This document shows positions 14,016 to 26,959 of a stretch of 64,000 nucleotides of DNA, piece after piece (within the stretch, counting starts at the first letter, position 1; the number at the start of each line of letters is the position of its first letter). Below the pieces are notes generated by a model, which was not told the origin of the DNA, did no database searches, and saw only the letters and a list, made by a program, of their open reading frames with translations. Source of the stretch: Nomia melanderi (taxonomy: Eukaryota; Arthropoda; Insecta; Hymenoptera; Halictidae); contig NW_027475147.1 of the NCBI RefSeq assembly GCF_051020985.1, forward strand, positions 310,001 through 374,000, in the 5' to 3' direction. The translations under genes were made by a program, and so were the position numbers.

Positions 14016-14785
14016 AGCACCCGAGATATCACCAGATAAATATTGGATTTTCCCCTGACGCTGAGTGTCCGGCCCCATGAGACGGTGGTTTTCTCGGCCC
14101 CTGGTGGCCCGAGGTCGTTCCCGTTGCACAGATTCATGCGCCAGGGCCTCCTGCAGATAATTCACTTTGGTTTATTGCGCTATCTCTAGTAGCACCCGAG
14201 ATATCACCAGATATATATTGGATTTTCCCCTGACCCTGAGTGTCCGGCCCCATGAGACTGTGGTTTTCTCGGCCCCTACGGGTCCGAGGTCGTTCCAGCT
14301 GCACAGATTCATGCGCCAGGGCCTCCTGCAGATAATTCACTTTGGTTTATTGCGCTACCTCTAACAGCACCCAAGATATCACCAGATATATATTGGATTT
14401 TTCCCTGACCCTGAGTGTCCGGCCCCATGAGACTGTGGTTTTTTCGGCCCCTGGTGGTCCGAGGTCGTTCCCGTTGCACAGATTCATGCGCCAGGGCCTC
14501 CTGCAGATAATTCCCTTTGATTTATTGCGCTATCTCTAATAGCACCCGAGATATCACCAGATATATATTGGATTTTCCCCTGACCCTGAGTGTCCGGCCC
14601 CATGAGACTGTGGTTTTCTCGGCCCCTGGTGGACTGAGGTCGTTCCCGCTGCCCAGATTCATGCGCCAGGGCCTCCTGCAGATAATTCACTTTGATTTAT
14701 TGCGCTATCTGTAATAGCACCCGAGATATCACCAGGTATATATTGGATTTTTCACTGACCCTAAGTGTCCGGCCCCATGAGACGG

Positions 14786-15660
14786 TAGTTTTTTCGGCCC
14801 CTGGTGGTCCGAGGTCGTTCCCGCTGCACAGATTCATGCGCCAGGGCCTCCTACAGACAATGCACTTTGATTTATTGCGCTATCTGTAATAGCACCCGAG
14901 ATATCACCACATATATATTGGATTTTTCAATGTCCCAGAGTGTCCGGCCCCATGAGACGGTGGTTTTCTCGGCCCCTGGTGGTCCGAGGTCGTTCCCGCT
15001 GCACACATTCATGCGCCAGGGCCTCCTGCTGACAATGCACTTTGATTTATTGCGCTATCTGTAATAGCACCCGAGATATCACCAGATATATATTGGATAT
15101 TTCCCTCACCTTGAGTGTCCAGCCCCATGAGACGTTGGTTTTCTCGGCGCCTGGTGGACCGAGGTCGTTCCCGCTGCACAGATTCATGCGCCAGGGCCTC
15201 CTGCAGATAATTCAATTTGGTTTATTGCGCTATCTCTAATAGCGCCCGAGATATCACCAGATATGTATTGGATTTTTCCCTGACCCTGAGTGTCCGGCCC
15301 CATGAGACTGCGGTTTTCTCGGCCCCTGGTGGTCCGAGGTCGTTCCCGCTACACAGATTCATGCGCCAGGGCCTCCTGCAGATAATTCCCTTTGGCTTAT
15401 TGCGCTATCTCTAATAGCACCCGAGATATCACCAGATATATATTGGATTTTTCCCCGACCCTGAGTGTCCGGCCCCATGGGATTGTGGTTTTCTCGGCCG
15501 CTGGTGGTCCGAGGTCGTTCCCGCTGGCCAGATTCATGCGCCAGGGCCACCTACAGACAATGCACTTTGATTTATTGCGCTGTCTGTAATAGCATCCGAG
15601 ATATCACCAGATATATATTGGATTTTTCCCTGACCCTGAGTGTCCGGCCCCATGAGACGG
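14786..15660 (+). repeat. 5-monomer tandem duplication, copy 1 (875 bp)
   Basis: Matches 15661-16535 at offset 875 bp. Shared marks include TTTTTCAATGTCCCAGAGTG, TATTTCCCTCACCTTGAGTG with GTGTCCAGCCCC, GATATGTATTGG, and CATGGGATTGTGG. Confidence 0.85.
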
Positions 15661-16535
15661 TAGTTTTTTCGGCCCCTGGTGGTCCGAGGTCGTTCCCGCT
15701 GCACAGATTCATGCGCCAGGGCCTCTTACAGACAATGCACTTTGATTTATTGCGCTATCTGTAATAGCACCCGAGATATCACCACATATATATTGGATTT
15801 TTCAATGTCCCAGAGTGTCCGGCCCCATGAGACGGTGGTTTTCTCGGCCCCTGGTGGTCCGAGGTCGTTCCCGCTGCACACATTCATGCGCCAGGGCCTC
15901 CTGCTGACAATGCACTTTGATTTATTGCGCTATCTGTAATAGCACCCGAGATATCACCAGATATATATTGGATATTTCCCTCACCTTGAGTGTCCAGCCC
16001 CATGAGACGTTGGTTTTCTCGGCGCCTGGTGGACCGAGGTCGTTCCCGCTGCACAGATTCATGCGCCAGGGCCTCCTGCAGATAATTCAATTTGGTTTAT
16101 TGCGCTATCTCTAATAGCGCCCGAGATATCACCAGATATGTATTGGATTTTTCCCTGACCCTGAGTGTCCGGCCCCATGAGACTGCGGTTTTCTCGGCCC
16201 CTGGTGGTCCGAGGTCGTTCCCGCTACACAGATTCATGCGCCAGGGCCTCCTGCAGATAATTCCCTTTGGCTTATTGCGCTATCTCTAATAGCACCCGAG
16301 ATATCACCAGATATATATTGGATTTTTCCCCGACCCTGAGTGTCCGGCCCCATGGGATTGTGGTTTTCTCGGCCGCTGGTGGTCCGAGGTCGTTCCCGCT
16401 GGCCAGATTCATGCGCCAGGGCCACCTACAGACAATGCACTTTGATTTATTGCGCTGTCTGTAATAGCATCCGAGATATCACCAGATATATATTGGATTT
16501 TTCCCTGACCCTGAGTGTCCGGCCCCATGAGACGG
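15661..16535 (+). repeat. 5-monomer tandem duplication, copy 2 (875 bp)
   Basis: Begins inside a monomer at TAGTTTTTTCGGCCCC. The preceding 69 bp of that monomer (from 15592, AGCATCCGAG...) match 16467-16535, so the duplication joint lies right after GGCCCCATGAGACGG. Units remain 175 bp. Confidence 0.84.
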
Positions 16536-19500
16536 TGGTTTTCTCGGCCTCTGGTGATCCGAGGTCGTTCCCGCTGAACAGATTCATTCGCAAGGGTCTC
16601 CTTCGGACAATGCACTATGATTTATTGCGCTATCGGTAATAGCACCCGAGATATCACCAGATATATATTGGATTTTTCCCTGACCCTGAGTGTCCGGCCC
16701 CATGAGACTGTGGTTTCCTCGGCCCCTGGTGGTCCGAGGTCGTTCCCGCTACACAGATTCATGCGCCAGGCCCTCCTGCAGATAATTCACTTTGGTTTAT
16801 TGCTCTATCTCTAATAGCACCCGAGATATCACCAGATATATATTGGATTTTCCCTGACCCTGAGTGTCCGGCCCCATGAGACTGTGGTTTTTTCGTCCCC
16901 TGGTGGTCCGACTATGTTCCCGCTGCACAGATTCATGCGCCAGGGCCTCCTGCAGACAATGCACTTTCATTTATTGCGCTATCTGTAATAGCACCCGAGA
17001 TATCACCAGATAAATATTGGATTTTCCCCTGACGCTGAGTGTCCGGCCCCATGAGACGGTGGTTTTCTCGGCCCCTGGTGGCCCGAGGTCGTTCCCGTTG
17101 CACAGATTCATGCGCCAGGGCCTCCTGCAGATAATTCACTTTGGTTTATTGCGCTATCTCTAGTAGCACCCGAGATATCACCAGATATATATTGGATTTT
17201 CCCCTGACCCTGAGTGTCCGGCCCCATGAGACTGTGGTTTTCTCGGCCCCTACGGGTCCGAGGTCGTTCCAGCTGCACAGATTCATGCGCCAGGGCCTCC
17301 TGCAGATAATTCACTTTGGTTTATTGCGCTACCTCTAACAGCACCCAAGATATCACCAGATATATATTGGATTTTTCCCTGACCCTGAGTGTCCGGCCCC
17401 ATGAGACTGTGGTTTTTTCGGCCCCTGGTGGTCCGAGGTCGTTCCCGTTGCACAGATTCATGCGCCAGGGCCTCCTGCAGATAATACCCTTTGATTTATT
17501 GCGCTATCTGTAATAGCACCCGAGATATCACCAGATATATATTGGATTTTCCCCTGACCCTGAGTGTCCGGCCCCATGAGACTGTGGTTTTCTCGGCCCC
17601 TGGTGGTCCGAGGTCGTTCCCGTTGCACAGATTCATGCGCCAGGGCCTCCTGCAGATAATTCACTGTGGTTTATTGCGCTATCTCTAGTAGCACCCGAGA
17701 TGTCGCCAGATATATATTGGATTTTCCCCTGACCCTGAGTGTCCGGCCCCATGAGACTGTGGTTTTCTCGGCCCCTGGTTGTCCGAGGTCGTTCCCGCTG
17801 GCCAGATTCATGCGCCAGGGCCACCTACAGACAATGCACTTTGATTTATTGCGCTATCTGTAATAGCACCCGAGATATCACCAGATATATATTGGATTTT
17901 TCCCTGACCCTGAGTGTCCGGCCCCATGAGACGGTGGTTTTCTCGGCCTCTGGTGATCCGAGGTCGTTCCCGCTGAACAGATTCATTCGCAAGGGTCTCC
18001 TTCGGACAATGCACTTTGATTTATTGCGCTATCCGTAATAGCACCCGAGATATCACCACATATATATTGGCTTTTTCAATGTCCCAGAGTGTCCGGCCCC
18101 ATGAGACGGTGGTTTTCTCGGCCCCTGGTGGTCCGAGGTCGTTCCCGCTGCACACATTCATGCGCCAGGGCCTCCTGCAGATAATTCACTTTCGTTTATT
18201 GCGCTATCTCTAATAGCACCCGAGATATCACCAGATATATATTGGATTTTTCCCTTACCCTGAGTGTCCGGCCCCATGAGACGGTGGTTTTCTCGGCCCC
18301 TGGTGGTCCGAGGTCGTTCCCCTTGCACAGATTCATGCGCCAGGGCCTCCTGCAGATAATTCACTTTGGTTTATTGCTCTATCTCTAATAGCACCCGAGA
18401 TATCACCAGATATATATTGGATTTTTCACTGACCCTAAGTGTCCGGCCCCTCGGGACGGTGGTTTTCTCGGCCCCTGGTGGTCCGAGGTCGTTCCCGCTG
18501 CACAGATTCATGCGCCAGGGCCTCCTACAGACAATGCACTTTGATTTATTGCGCTATCTGTAATAGCACCCAAGATATCACCAGATATATATTGGATTTT
18601 TCCCTTACCCTGAGTGTCCGGCCCCACGAGACGGCGGTTTTCTCGGCCCCTGGTGGTCCTAGGTCGTTCCCGCTGCACAGATGCATGCGCCAGGGCCTCC
18701 TGCAGATAATTCCCTTTGGCTTATTGCGCTATCTCTAATAGCACCCGAGATATCACCAGATATATATTGGATTTTTCCCCGACCCTGAGTGTCCGGCCCC
18801 ATGAGACGGTGGTTTTCTCGGCCGCTGGTGGTCCGAGGTCGTTCCCGCTGGCCAGATTCATGCGCCAGGGCCACCTACAGACAATGCACTTTGATTTATT
18901 GCGCTATCTGTAATAGCACCCGAGATATCACCAGATATATATTGGATTTTTCCCTGACCCTGAGTGTCCGGCCCCTCGGGACGGTGGTTTTCTCGGCCCC
19001 TGGTGGTCCGAGGTCGTTCCCGCTGCACAGATTCATGCGCCAGGGCCTCCTACAGACAATGCACTTTGATTTATTGCGCTATCTGTAATAGCACCCGAGA
19101 TATCACCAGATATATATTGGATTTTTCCCTGACCCAGAGTGTCCGGCCCCATGAGACGGTGGTTGTCTCGGCCCCTGGTGGTCCGAGGTCGTTCCCGCTG
19201 CACAGATTCGTGCGCCAGGACCTTCTACAGACAATGCACTTTGATTTATTGCGCTATCTGTAATAATACCCGAGATATCACCAGATAAATATTGGATTTT
19301 CCCCTGACCCTGAGTGTCCGGCCCCATGAGACGGTGGTTTTCTCGGCCCCTGGTGGTCCGAGGTCGTTCCCGTTGCACAGATTCATGCGCCAGGGCCTCC
19401 TGCAGATAATTCACTTTGGTTTATTGCGCTATCTCTAATAGCACCCGAGATATCACCAGATATATATTGGATTTTCCCCTGACCCTGAGTGTCCGGCCCC

Positions 19501-19720
19501 ATGAGACTGTGGTTTCCTCGGCCCCTGGCGGTCCGAGGTCGTTCCCGCTGCACACGTTCATGCGCCAGGGCCTCCTGCAGATAATTCACTTTGGTTTATT
19601 GCGCTATCTCTAATAGCACCCGAGATATCACCAGATATATATTGGATTTTCCCCTGACCCTGAGTGTCCGGCCCAATGAGACTGTGGTTTCCTCGGCCCC
19701 TGGTGGTCCGAGGTCGTTCC

Positions 19721-19964
19721 CGCTGCACAGATCCATGCGCCAGGGCCTCCTACAGACAATGCACTTTGATTTATTGCGCTATCTGTAATAGCACCCAAGA
19801 TATCACCAGATATATATTGGATTTTCCCCTGACCCTGAGTGTCCGGCCCCATGAGACTGTGGTTTCCTCGGCCCCTGGCGGTCCGAGGTCGTTCCCGCTG
19901 CACACGTTCATGCGCCAGGGCCTCCTGCAGATAATTCACTTTGGTTTATTGCGCTATCTCTAAT
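19721..19964 (+). repeat. Short satellite spacer between the super-repeats
   Basis: About 1.4 monomers joining the two 15-kb copies. The unit at 19790-19964 resembles 19440-19614 (both have GGTTTCCTCGGCCCCTGGCG and CACACGTTCATG), so the junction lies in ordinary satellite with no foreign sequence. Confidence 0.7.
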
Positions 19965-21538
19965 AGCATCCGAGATATCACCAGATATATATTGGATTTT
20001 TCCCCGACCCTGAGTGTCCGGCCCCATGAGACGGTGGTTTTCTCGGCCCCGGGTGGTCCGACGTCGCTCCTCCTTCACAGATTCATGCGCCAGGGCCTCC
20101 GGCAGACAATGCACTTTGATTTATTGCGGCATCTGTAATAGCACCCGAGATATCACCAGATATATATTAGATTTTTCCCTGACCCTGAGTGTCCGGCCCC
20201 ATGAGACGGTGGTTGTCTCGGCCCCTGGTGGTCCGAGGTCGTTCCCGCTGCACAGATTCATGCGCCAGGGCCTCCTGCAGATAATTCACTTTGGTTCATT
20301 GCGCTATCTCTAATAGCACCCGAGATATCACCAGATATATGTTAGATTTTTCCCTGACCCTGAGTGTCCGGCCCCATGAGACGGTGGTTGTCTCGGCCCC
20401 TGGTGGTCCGAGGTTGTTCCCGCTGCACAGATGCATGCGCCAGGGCCTCCTGCAGATAATTCACTTTGGTTTATTGCGCTATCTCTAATAGCACCCGAGA
20501 TATCACCAGATATATATTGGATTTTTCCCTGACCCTGAGTGTCCGGCCCCATGTGTCGGTGGTTTTCTCGGCCCCTGGTGATCCGAGGTCGTTCCCGCTG
20601 TCCCGATTCATGCGCCAGGGACTCCTACAGACAATGCACTTTGAATTATTGCGCTATATGTAATAGCACCCGAGATATCACCAGATATATATTGGATTTT
20701 TCCCTGACCCTGAGTGTCCGGCCCCATGAGACGGTGGTTTTCTCGGCCCCTGGTGGTTCGAGGTCGTTCCGCTGCAGAGATTCGTGTGCCAGGGCCTCCT
20801 ACAGACAATGCACTTTGATTTATTGGGCTATCTGTAATAGCACCCGAGAAAGCACCATATATATGCTGGATTTTTACATGACTTTGCGTGACGGATACAG
20901 AAAATCTGTAATTTTCTCGGCCCCTGGTTGTCCGAGGTCGTTCCCGCTGCACGGATTCATGCGCCAGGGCCTCTTGCAGACAATGCACTTTGATTTATTG
21001 CGCTATCTGTAATAGCACCCGAGATATCACCAGATATATATTGGATTTTTCCCTGACCCTGAGTGGCCGGCCCCATGAGACGGTGGTTTTCTCGTCCCCT
21101 GGTGGTCCGAGGTCGTTCCCCCTGCACAGATGCAAGCGCCAGGGCCTCCTGCAGATAATTCACTTTGGTTTATTGCGCTATCTCTAATAGCATCCGAGAT
21201 ATCACCAGATATATATTGGATTTTTCCCCGTCCCTGAGTGTCCGGCCCCATGAGACGGTGTTTTTCTCGGCCCCGGGTGGTCCGACGTCGTTCCTGCTGC
21301 ACAGATTCATGCGACAGGGCCTCCCGCAGAAAATGCACTTTGATTTATTGCGCTATATCTAATAGCATCCGAGATATCACCAGATATATATTGGATTTTT
21401 CTCCGACCCTGAGTGTCCGGCCCCATGAGACGGTGGTTTTCTCGGCCCCTGGTGTTCCGACCTCGTTCCTGCTGCACAGATTCATGCGACAGGGCCTCCC
21501 GCAGACAATGCACTTTGATTCATTGCCCTACCTCTAAT

Positions 21539-21888
21539 AGCACCCGAGATATCACCAGATATATATTGGATTTTTCCCTGCCCCTGACAGTCCGGCCCCC
21601 TGAGGCGGTGGCTTTCTCGGCCACTGGTGGTCCGAGGTCGTTCCCGCTGCTCAGATTCATGGGCCAGGGCCTCCTGCAGATAATTCACTTTGATTTATTG
21701 CGCTATCTCTAATAGCACCCGAGATATGTCCAGATATATATTGATTTTTTCACTGACCCTGGGTGTCCGGCCCCATGTGTCGGTGGTTTGTTCGGCCCTT
21801 GGTGGTCCGAGGTCCTTCCCGCTGCACAGACCCATGCGCGGGGGCTCCCTGCAGATAATTCACTATGGATTATTGCTCTATCTGTAAT
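21539..21888 (+). repeat. G-H monomer dimer, copy 3
   Basis: G at 21539-21713 and H at 21714-21888, inside super-repeat copy 2. It corresponds to the dimers at 5972 and 7895 in copy 1. Confidence 0.88.
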
Positions 21889-23637
21889 AGCACCCGAGAT
21901 ATCACCAGATATATATTAGATTTTTCCCTGACCCTGAGTGTCCGGCCCCATGAGACGGTGGTTGTCTCGGCCCCTGGTGGTCCGAGGTCGTTCCCGCTGC
22001 ACAGATTCATGCGCCAGGTCCTCCTGCAGATAATTCACTTTGGTTTATTGCGCTATCCCTAATAGCACCCGAGATATCACCAGATATATATTGGATTTTT
22101 CCCCGACCCTGAGTGTCCGGCCCCATGGGACGGCGGTTTTGTCGGCCCCTGGTGTTCCGACGTCGTTCCTGCTGCACAGATGCATGCGCCAGGGCCTCCT
22201 GCAGTTAATTCACTTTGTTTTATTGCGCTATCTCTAATAGCACCCGAGATATCACCAGATATATATTGGATTTTTCCCTGACCCTGAGTGTCCGGCCCCA
22301 TGTGTCGGTGGTTTTCTCGGCCCCTGGTGATCCGAGGTCGTTCCCGCTGCACAGATTCATGCGCCAGGGCCTCCTGCAGATAATTCACTTTGGTTTATTG
22401 CGCTATCTCTAATAGCACCCGAGATATCACCAGATATATATTGGATTTTTCCCTGACCCTGAGTGTCCGGCCCCATGTGTCGGTGGTTTTCTCGGCCCCT
22501 GGTGATCCGAGGTCGTTCCCGCTGTCCCGATTCATGCGCCAGGGACTCCTACAGACAATGCACTTTGAATTATTGCGCTATATGTAACAGCACCCGAGAT
22601 ATCACCAGATATATATTGGATTTTTCCCTGACCCTGAGTGTCCGGCCCCATGAGACGGTGGTTTTCTCGGCCCCTGGTGGTTCGAGGTCGTTCCGCTGCA
22701 CAGATTCGTGCGCCAGGGCCTCCTACAGACAATGCACTTTGATTTATTGGGCTATCTGTAATAGCACCCGAGAAAGCACCATATATATGCTGGATTTTAA
22801 CATGACTTTGCGTGACGGATACAGAAAATCTGTAATTTTCTCGGCCCCTGGAGATCCGAGGTCGTTCCTGCTTCACAGATTCATGCGCCAGGGCCTCCTG
22901 CAGACAATGCACTTTGATTTATTGCGCCATCTGTAATAGCACCCGAGATATCACCAGATATATATTAGATTTTTCCCTGACCCTGAGTGTCCGGCCCCAT
23001 GAGACGGTGGTTGTCTCGGCCCCTGGTGGTCCGAGGTCGTTCCCGCTGAACAGATTCATGCGCCAGGGCCTCCTGCAGATAATTCACTTTGGTTTATTGC
23101 GCTATCTCTAATAGCACCCGAGACATCACCAGATATATATTGGATTTTCCCCTGACCCTGAGTGTCCGGCCCCATGAGACGGTGGTTTTCTCGGCCCCTG
23201 GTTGTCCGAGGTCGTTCCCGCTGCACGGATTCATGCGCCAGGGCCTCTTGCAGACAATGCACTTTGATTTATTGCGCTATCTGTAATAGCACCCGAGATA
23301 TCACCAGATATATATTGGATTTTTCCCTGACCCTGAGTGGCCGGCCCCATGAGACGGTGGTTTTCTCGTCCCCTGGTGGTCCGAGGTCGTTCCCGCTGCA
23401 CAGATGCAAGCGCCAGGGCCTCCTGCAGATAATTCACTTTGGTTTATTGCGCTATCTCTAATAGCATCCGAGATATCACCAGATATATATTGGATTTTTC
23501 CCCGTCCCTGAGTGTCCGGCCCCATGAGACGGTGTTTTTCTCGGCCCCTGGTGGTCCGGCGTCGTTCCTGCTGCACAGATTCATGCGACAGGGCCTCCCG
23601 CAGAAAATGCACTTTGATTTATTGCGCTATATCTAAT

Positions 23638-23987
23638 AGCACCCGAGACATCACCAGATATATATTGGATTTTTCCCTGCCCCTGACAGTCCGGCCCCCT
23701 GAGGCGGTGGCTTTCTCGGCCACTGGTGGTCCGAGGTCGTTCCCGCTGCTCAGATTCATGGGCCAGGGCCTCCTGCAGATAATTCACTTTGATTTATTGC
23801 GCTATCTCTAATAGCACCCGAGATATGTCCAGATATATATTGATTTTTTCACTGACCCTGGGTGTCCGGCCCCATGTGTCGGTGGTTTGTTCGGCCCTTG
23901 GTGGTCCGAGGTCCTTCCCGCTGCACAGACCCATGCGCGGGGGCTCCCTGCAGATAATTCACTATGGATTATTGCGCTATCTGTAAT
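23638..23987 (+). repeat. G-H monomer dimer, copy 4
   Basis: G at 23638-23812 (starts GAGACATCACCAG) and H at 23813-23987. The following monomers through about 24.7 kb match 6322-7020 at offset 17666, so this copy corresponds to the dimer at 5972. Confidence 0.86.
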
Positions 23988-25037
23988 AGCACCCGAGATA
24001 TCACCAGATATATATTAGATTTTTCCCTGACCCTGAGTGTCCGGCCCCATGAGACGGTGGTTGTCTCGGCCCCTGGTGGTCCGAGGTCGTTCCCGCTGCA
24101 CAGATTCATGCGCCAGGGCCTCCTGCAGATAATTCACTTTGGTTTCTTGCGCTATCCCTAATAGCACCCGAGATATCACCAGATATATATTGGATTTTTC
24201 CCCGACCCTGAGTGTCCGGCCCCATGAGACGGCGGTTTTCTCGGCCCCTGGCGTTCCGACGTCGTTCCTGCTGCACAGATTCATGCGACAGCGCCTCCCG
24301 CAGAAAATGCACTTTGATTTATTGCGCTATATCTAATAGCACCCGAGATATCACCAGATATATATTGGATTTTTCCCCGACCCTTAGTGACCGGCCCCAT
24401 GAGACGGTGGTTTTCTCGTCCCCTGGTGGTCCGAGGTCGTTCCTGCTGCACAGATTCATGCGACAGGGCCTCCCGCAGAAAATGCACTTTGATTTATTGC
24501 GCTATATCTAATAGCACCCGAGATATCACCAGATATATATTGGATTTTTCCCTGACCCTGAGTGTCCGGCCCCATGAGACGGTGGTTTTCTCGTCCCCTG
24601 GTGGTCCGAGGTCGTTCCTGCTGCACAGATTCATGCGACAGGGCCTCCCGCAGAAAATGCACTTTGATTTATTGCGCTATATCTAATAGCACCCGAGATA
24701 TCACCAGATATATATTGGTTTTTTCCCTGACCCTGAGTGTCCGGCCCCATGTGTCGGTGGTTTTCTTCGCCCCTGGTGGTCCCAGGTCGTTCCCGCTGCA
24801 CAGATTCATGCGCCAGGGCTACCTGCAGACACTGCACTTTGGTTTATTGCGCTATCTCTAATAGCACCCGAGATATCACCAGATATATATTGGATTTTCC
24901 CCTGAACCTGAGTGTCCGGCCCCATGAGACGGTGGTTTTCTCGGCCCCTGGTTGTCCGAGGTCGTTCCCGCTGCACGGATTCATGCGCCAGGGCCTCTTG
25001 CAGACAATGCACTTTGATTTATTGCGCTATCTGTAAT

Positions 25038-25212
25038 AGCACCCGAGATATCACCAGATATATATTGGATTTTTCCCTGCCCCTGACAGTCCGGCCCCCT
25101 GAGGCGGTGGCTTTCTCGGCCACTGGTGGTCCGAGGTCGTTCCCGCTGCACAGATGCATGCGCCAGGGCCTCCTGCAGATAATTCACTTTGGTTTATTGC
25201 GCTATCTCTAAT
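25038..25212 (+). repeat. G-type monomer with ordinary 3' end, second case
   Basis: Same hybrid form as 7546-7720: G in the first two thirds, then GCACAGATGCATGCGCC. It is followed by an ordinary unit at 25213. Confidence 0.77.
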
Positions 25213-25561
25213 AGCACCCGAGATATCACCGGATATATATTGGATTTTTCCCTGACCCTGAGTGTCCGGCCCCATGTGTCGGTGGTTTTCTCGGACCCTG
25301 GTGGTCCGACGTCGTTCCTGCTGCACAGATTCATGCGACAGGGCCTCCCGCAGAAAATGCACTTTGATTTATTGCGCTATATCTAATAGCATCCGAGATA
25401 TCACCAGATATATATTGGATTTTTCCCCGACCCTGAGTGTCCGGCCCCATGAGACGGTGTTTTTCTCGGCCCCAGGTGGTTCGAGGTCGTTCCGCTGCAC
25501 AGATTCATGCGCCAGGGCCTCCTACAGACAATGCACTTTGATTTATTGGGCTATCTCTAAT

Positions 25562-25911
25562 AGCACCCGAGATATCACCTGATATATATTGGATTTTTCC
25601 CTGCCCCTGACAGTGCGGCCCCCTGAGGCGGTGGCTTTCTCGGCCACTGGTGGTCCGAGGTCGTTCCCGCTGCTCAGATTCATGGGCCAGGGCCTCCTGC
25701 AGATAATTCACTTTGATTTATTGCGCTATCTCTAATAGCACCCGAGATATGTCCAGATATATATTGATTTTTTCACTGACCCTGGGTGTCCGGCCCCATG
25801 AGACGGCGGTTTTCTCGGTCCCTGGTGTTCCGACGTCGTTCCTGCTGCACAGATGCATGCGCCAGGGCCTCCTGCAGTTAATTCACTTTGTTTTATTGCG
25901 CTATCTCTAAT
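25562..25911 (+). repeat. G-H monomer dimer, copy 5, with chimeric H
   Basis: G at 25562-25736 shares GATATCACCTGATATATATT with 7895. H at 25737-25911 keeps the H text only up to GGTGTCCGGCCCCATG (about 25800), then continues as the monomer found at about 8421-8595. See the separate chimera entry. Confidence 0.87.
25737..25911 (+). repeat. Chimeric satellite monomer
   Basis: The 5' part (GATATGTCCAG, TTTTTTCACTGACCCTGGG) is type H as at 8070. From AGACGGCGG at about 25801 the text is that of 8483 onward (CTCGGTCCCTGGTGTTCCG). Offsets to copy 1 change from 17667 before the junction to 17317 after it, a loss of exactly 350 bp or two monomers. The unit stays in register. Confidence 0.85.
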
Positions 25912-26086
25912 AGCACCCGAGATATCACCAGATATATATTGGATTTTTCCCTGACCCTGAGTGTCCGGCCCCATGTGTCGGTGGTTTTCTCGGCCCCTGG
26001 TGATCCGAGGTCGTTCCCGCTGCACAGATTCATGCGCCAGGGCCTCCTGCAGATAATTCACTTTGGTTTATTGCGCTATCTCTAAT

Positions 26087-26260
26087 AGCACCCGAGATAT
26101 CACCAGATATATATTGGATTTTTCCCTGACCCTGAGTGCCGGCCCCATGTGTCGGTGGTTTTCTCGGCCCCTGGTGATCCGAGGTCGTTCCCGCTGTCCC
26201 GATTCATGCGCCAGGGACTCCTACAGACAATGCACTTTGAATTATTGCGCTATATGTAAC
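26087..26260 (+). repeat. 174-bp monomer with one-base deletion
   Basis: Reads GAGTGCCGGCCCC where neighbours read GAGTGTCCGGCCCC. The shift fuses two satellite frames into a 181-codon open frame at 26063-26608, the longest made by the satellite. It is not a gene. Confidence 0.85.
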
Positions 26261-26959
26261 AGCACCCGAGATATCACCAGATATATATTGGATTTTTCCC
26301 TGACCCTGAGTGTCCGGCCCCATGAGACGGTGGTTTTCTCGGCCCCAGGTGGTTCGAGGTCGTTCCGCTGCACAGATTCGTGCGCCAGGGCCTCCTACAG
26401 ACAATGCACTTTGATTTATTGGGCTATCTGTAATAGCACCCGAGAAAGCACCATATATATGCTGGATTTTTACATGACTTTGCGTGACGGATACAGAAAA
26501 TCTGTAATTTTCTCGGCCCCTGGAGATCCGAGGTCGTTCCTGCTTCACAGATTCATGCGCCAGGGCCTCCTGCAGACAATGCACTTTGATTTATTGCGCC
26601 ATCTGTAATAGCACCCGAGATATCACCAGATATATATTAGATTTTTCCCTGACCCTGAGTGTCCGGCCCCATGAGACGGTGGTTGTCTCGGCCCCTGGTG
26701 GTCCGAGGTCGTTCCCGCTGAACAGATTCATGCGCCAGGGCCTCCTGCAGATAATTCACTTTGGTTTATTGCGCTATCTCTAATAGCACCCGAGATATCA
26801 CCAGATATATATTGGATTTTTCCCCGACCCTGAGTGTCCGGCCCAATGGGACGGTGGTTTTCTCGGCCGCTGGTGGTCCGAGGTCGTTCCCGCTGGTCAG
26901 ATTCATGCGCCAGGGCCACCTACAGACAATGCAATTTGATTTATTGCGCTATCTGTAAT

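Larger units (their letters stand above)
4748..19720 (+). repeat. 15-kb satellite super-repeat, copy 1
   Basis: Carries the same ordered series of diagnostic monomers as 19965-35461. Example matched positions: 4748/19965 and 5249/20466 (offset 15217), 8571/22215 (13644), 10812/26903 and 11336/27427 (16091), 13118/27810 to 14804/29496 (14692), 16409/32675 to 17666/33932 (16266), 18659/34400 to 19416/35157 (15741). Offsets change in steps of whole monomers, apart from a base or two from 174-bp units. At the left edge the first 150 bp differ by one visible base. About 14.97 kb long. Confidence 0.85.
202..26609 (+). repeat. Type B monomers (dyad lineage), 12 copies
   Basis: Monomer starts: 202, 551, 1426, 1775, 2824, 3699, 4048, 5622, 9119, 20839, 22763, 26435, each 175 bp. 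The outer parts match ordinary units, but the stretch from unit position 38 to about 75 is different text of the same length: ACATGACTTTGGGTGACGG (or ...TGCGTGACGG) followed by TACAGAAAATCTGTA. The last is a perfect 6-bp dyad around AAA, except in the copy at 202, which has one change. Most also read GAGAAAGCACCATATATATG in place of GAGATATCACCAGATATATA. None of this lineage is seen after 26.6 kb. Confidence 0.88.

Noticed and set aside
26063..26608. 181-codon open frame as a possible gene
   Set aside because: It arises from a one-base deletion at about 26137 in one monomer that joins two satellite frames. Homologous positions (8746, 22390) do not keep it open.
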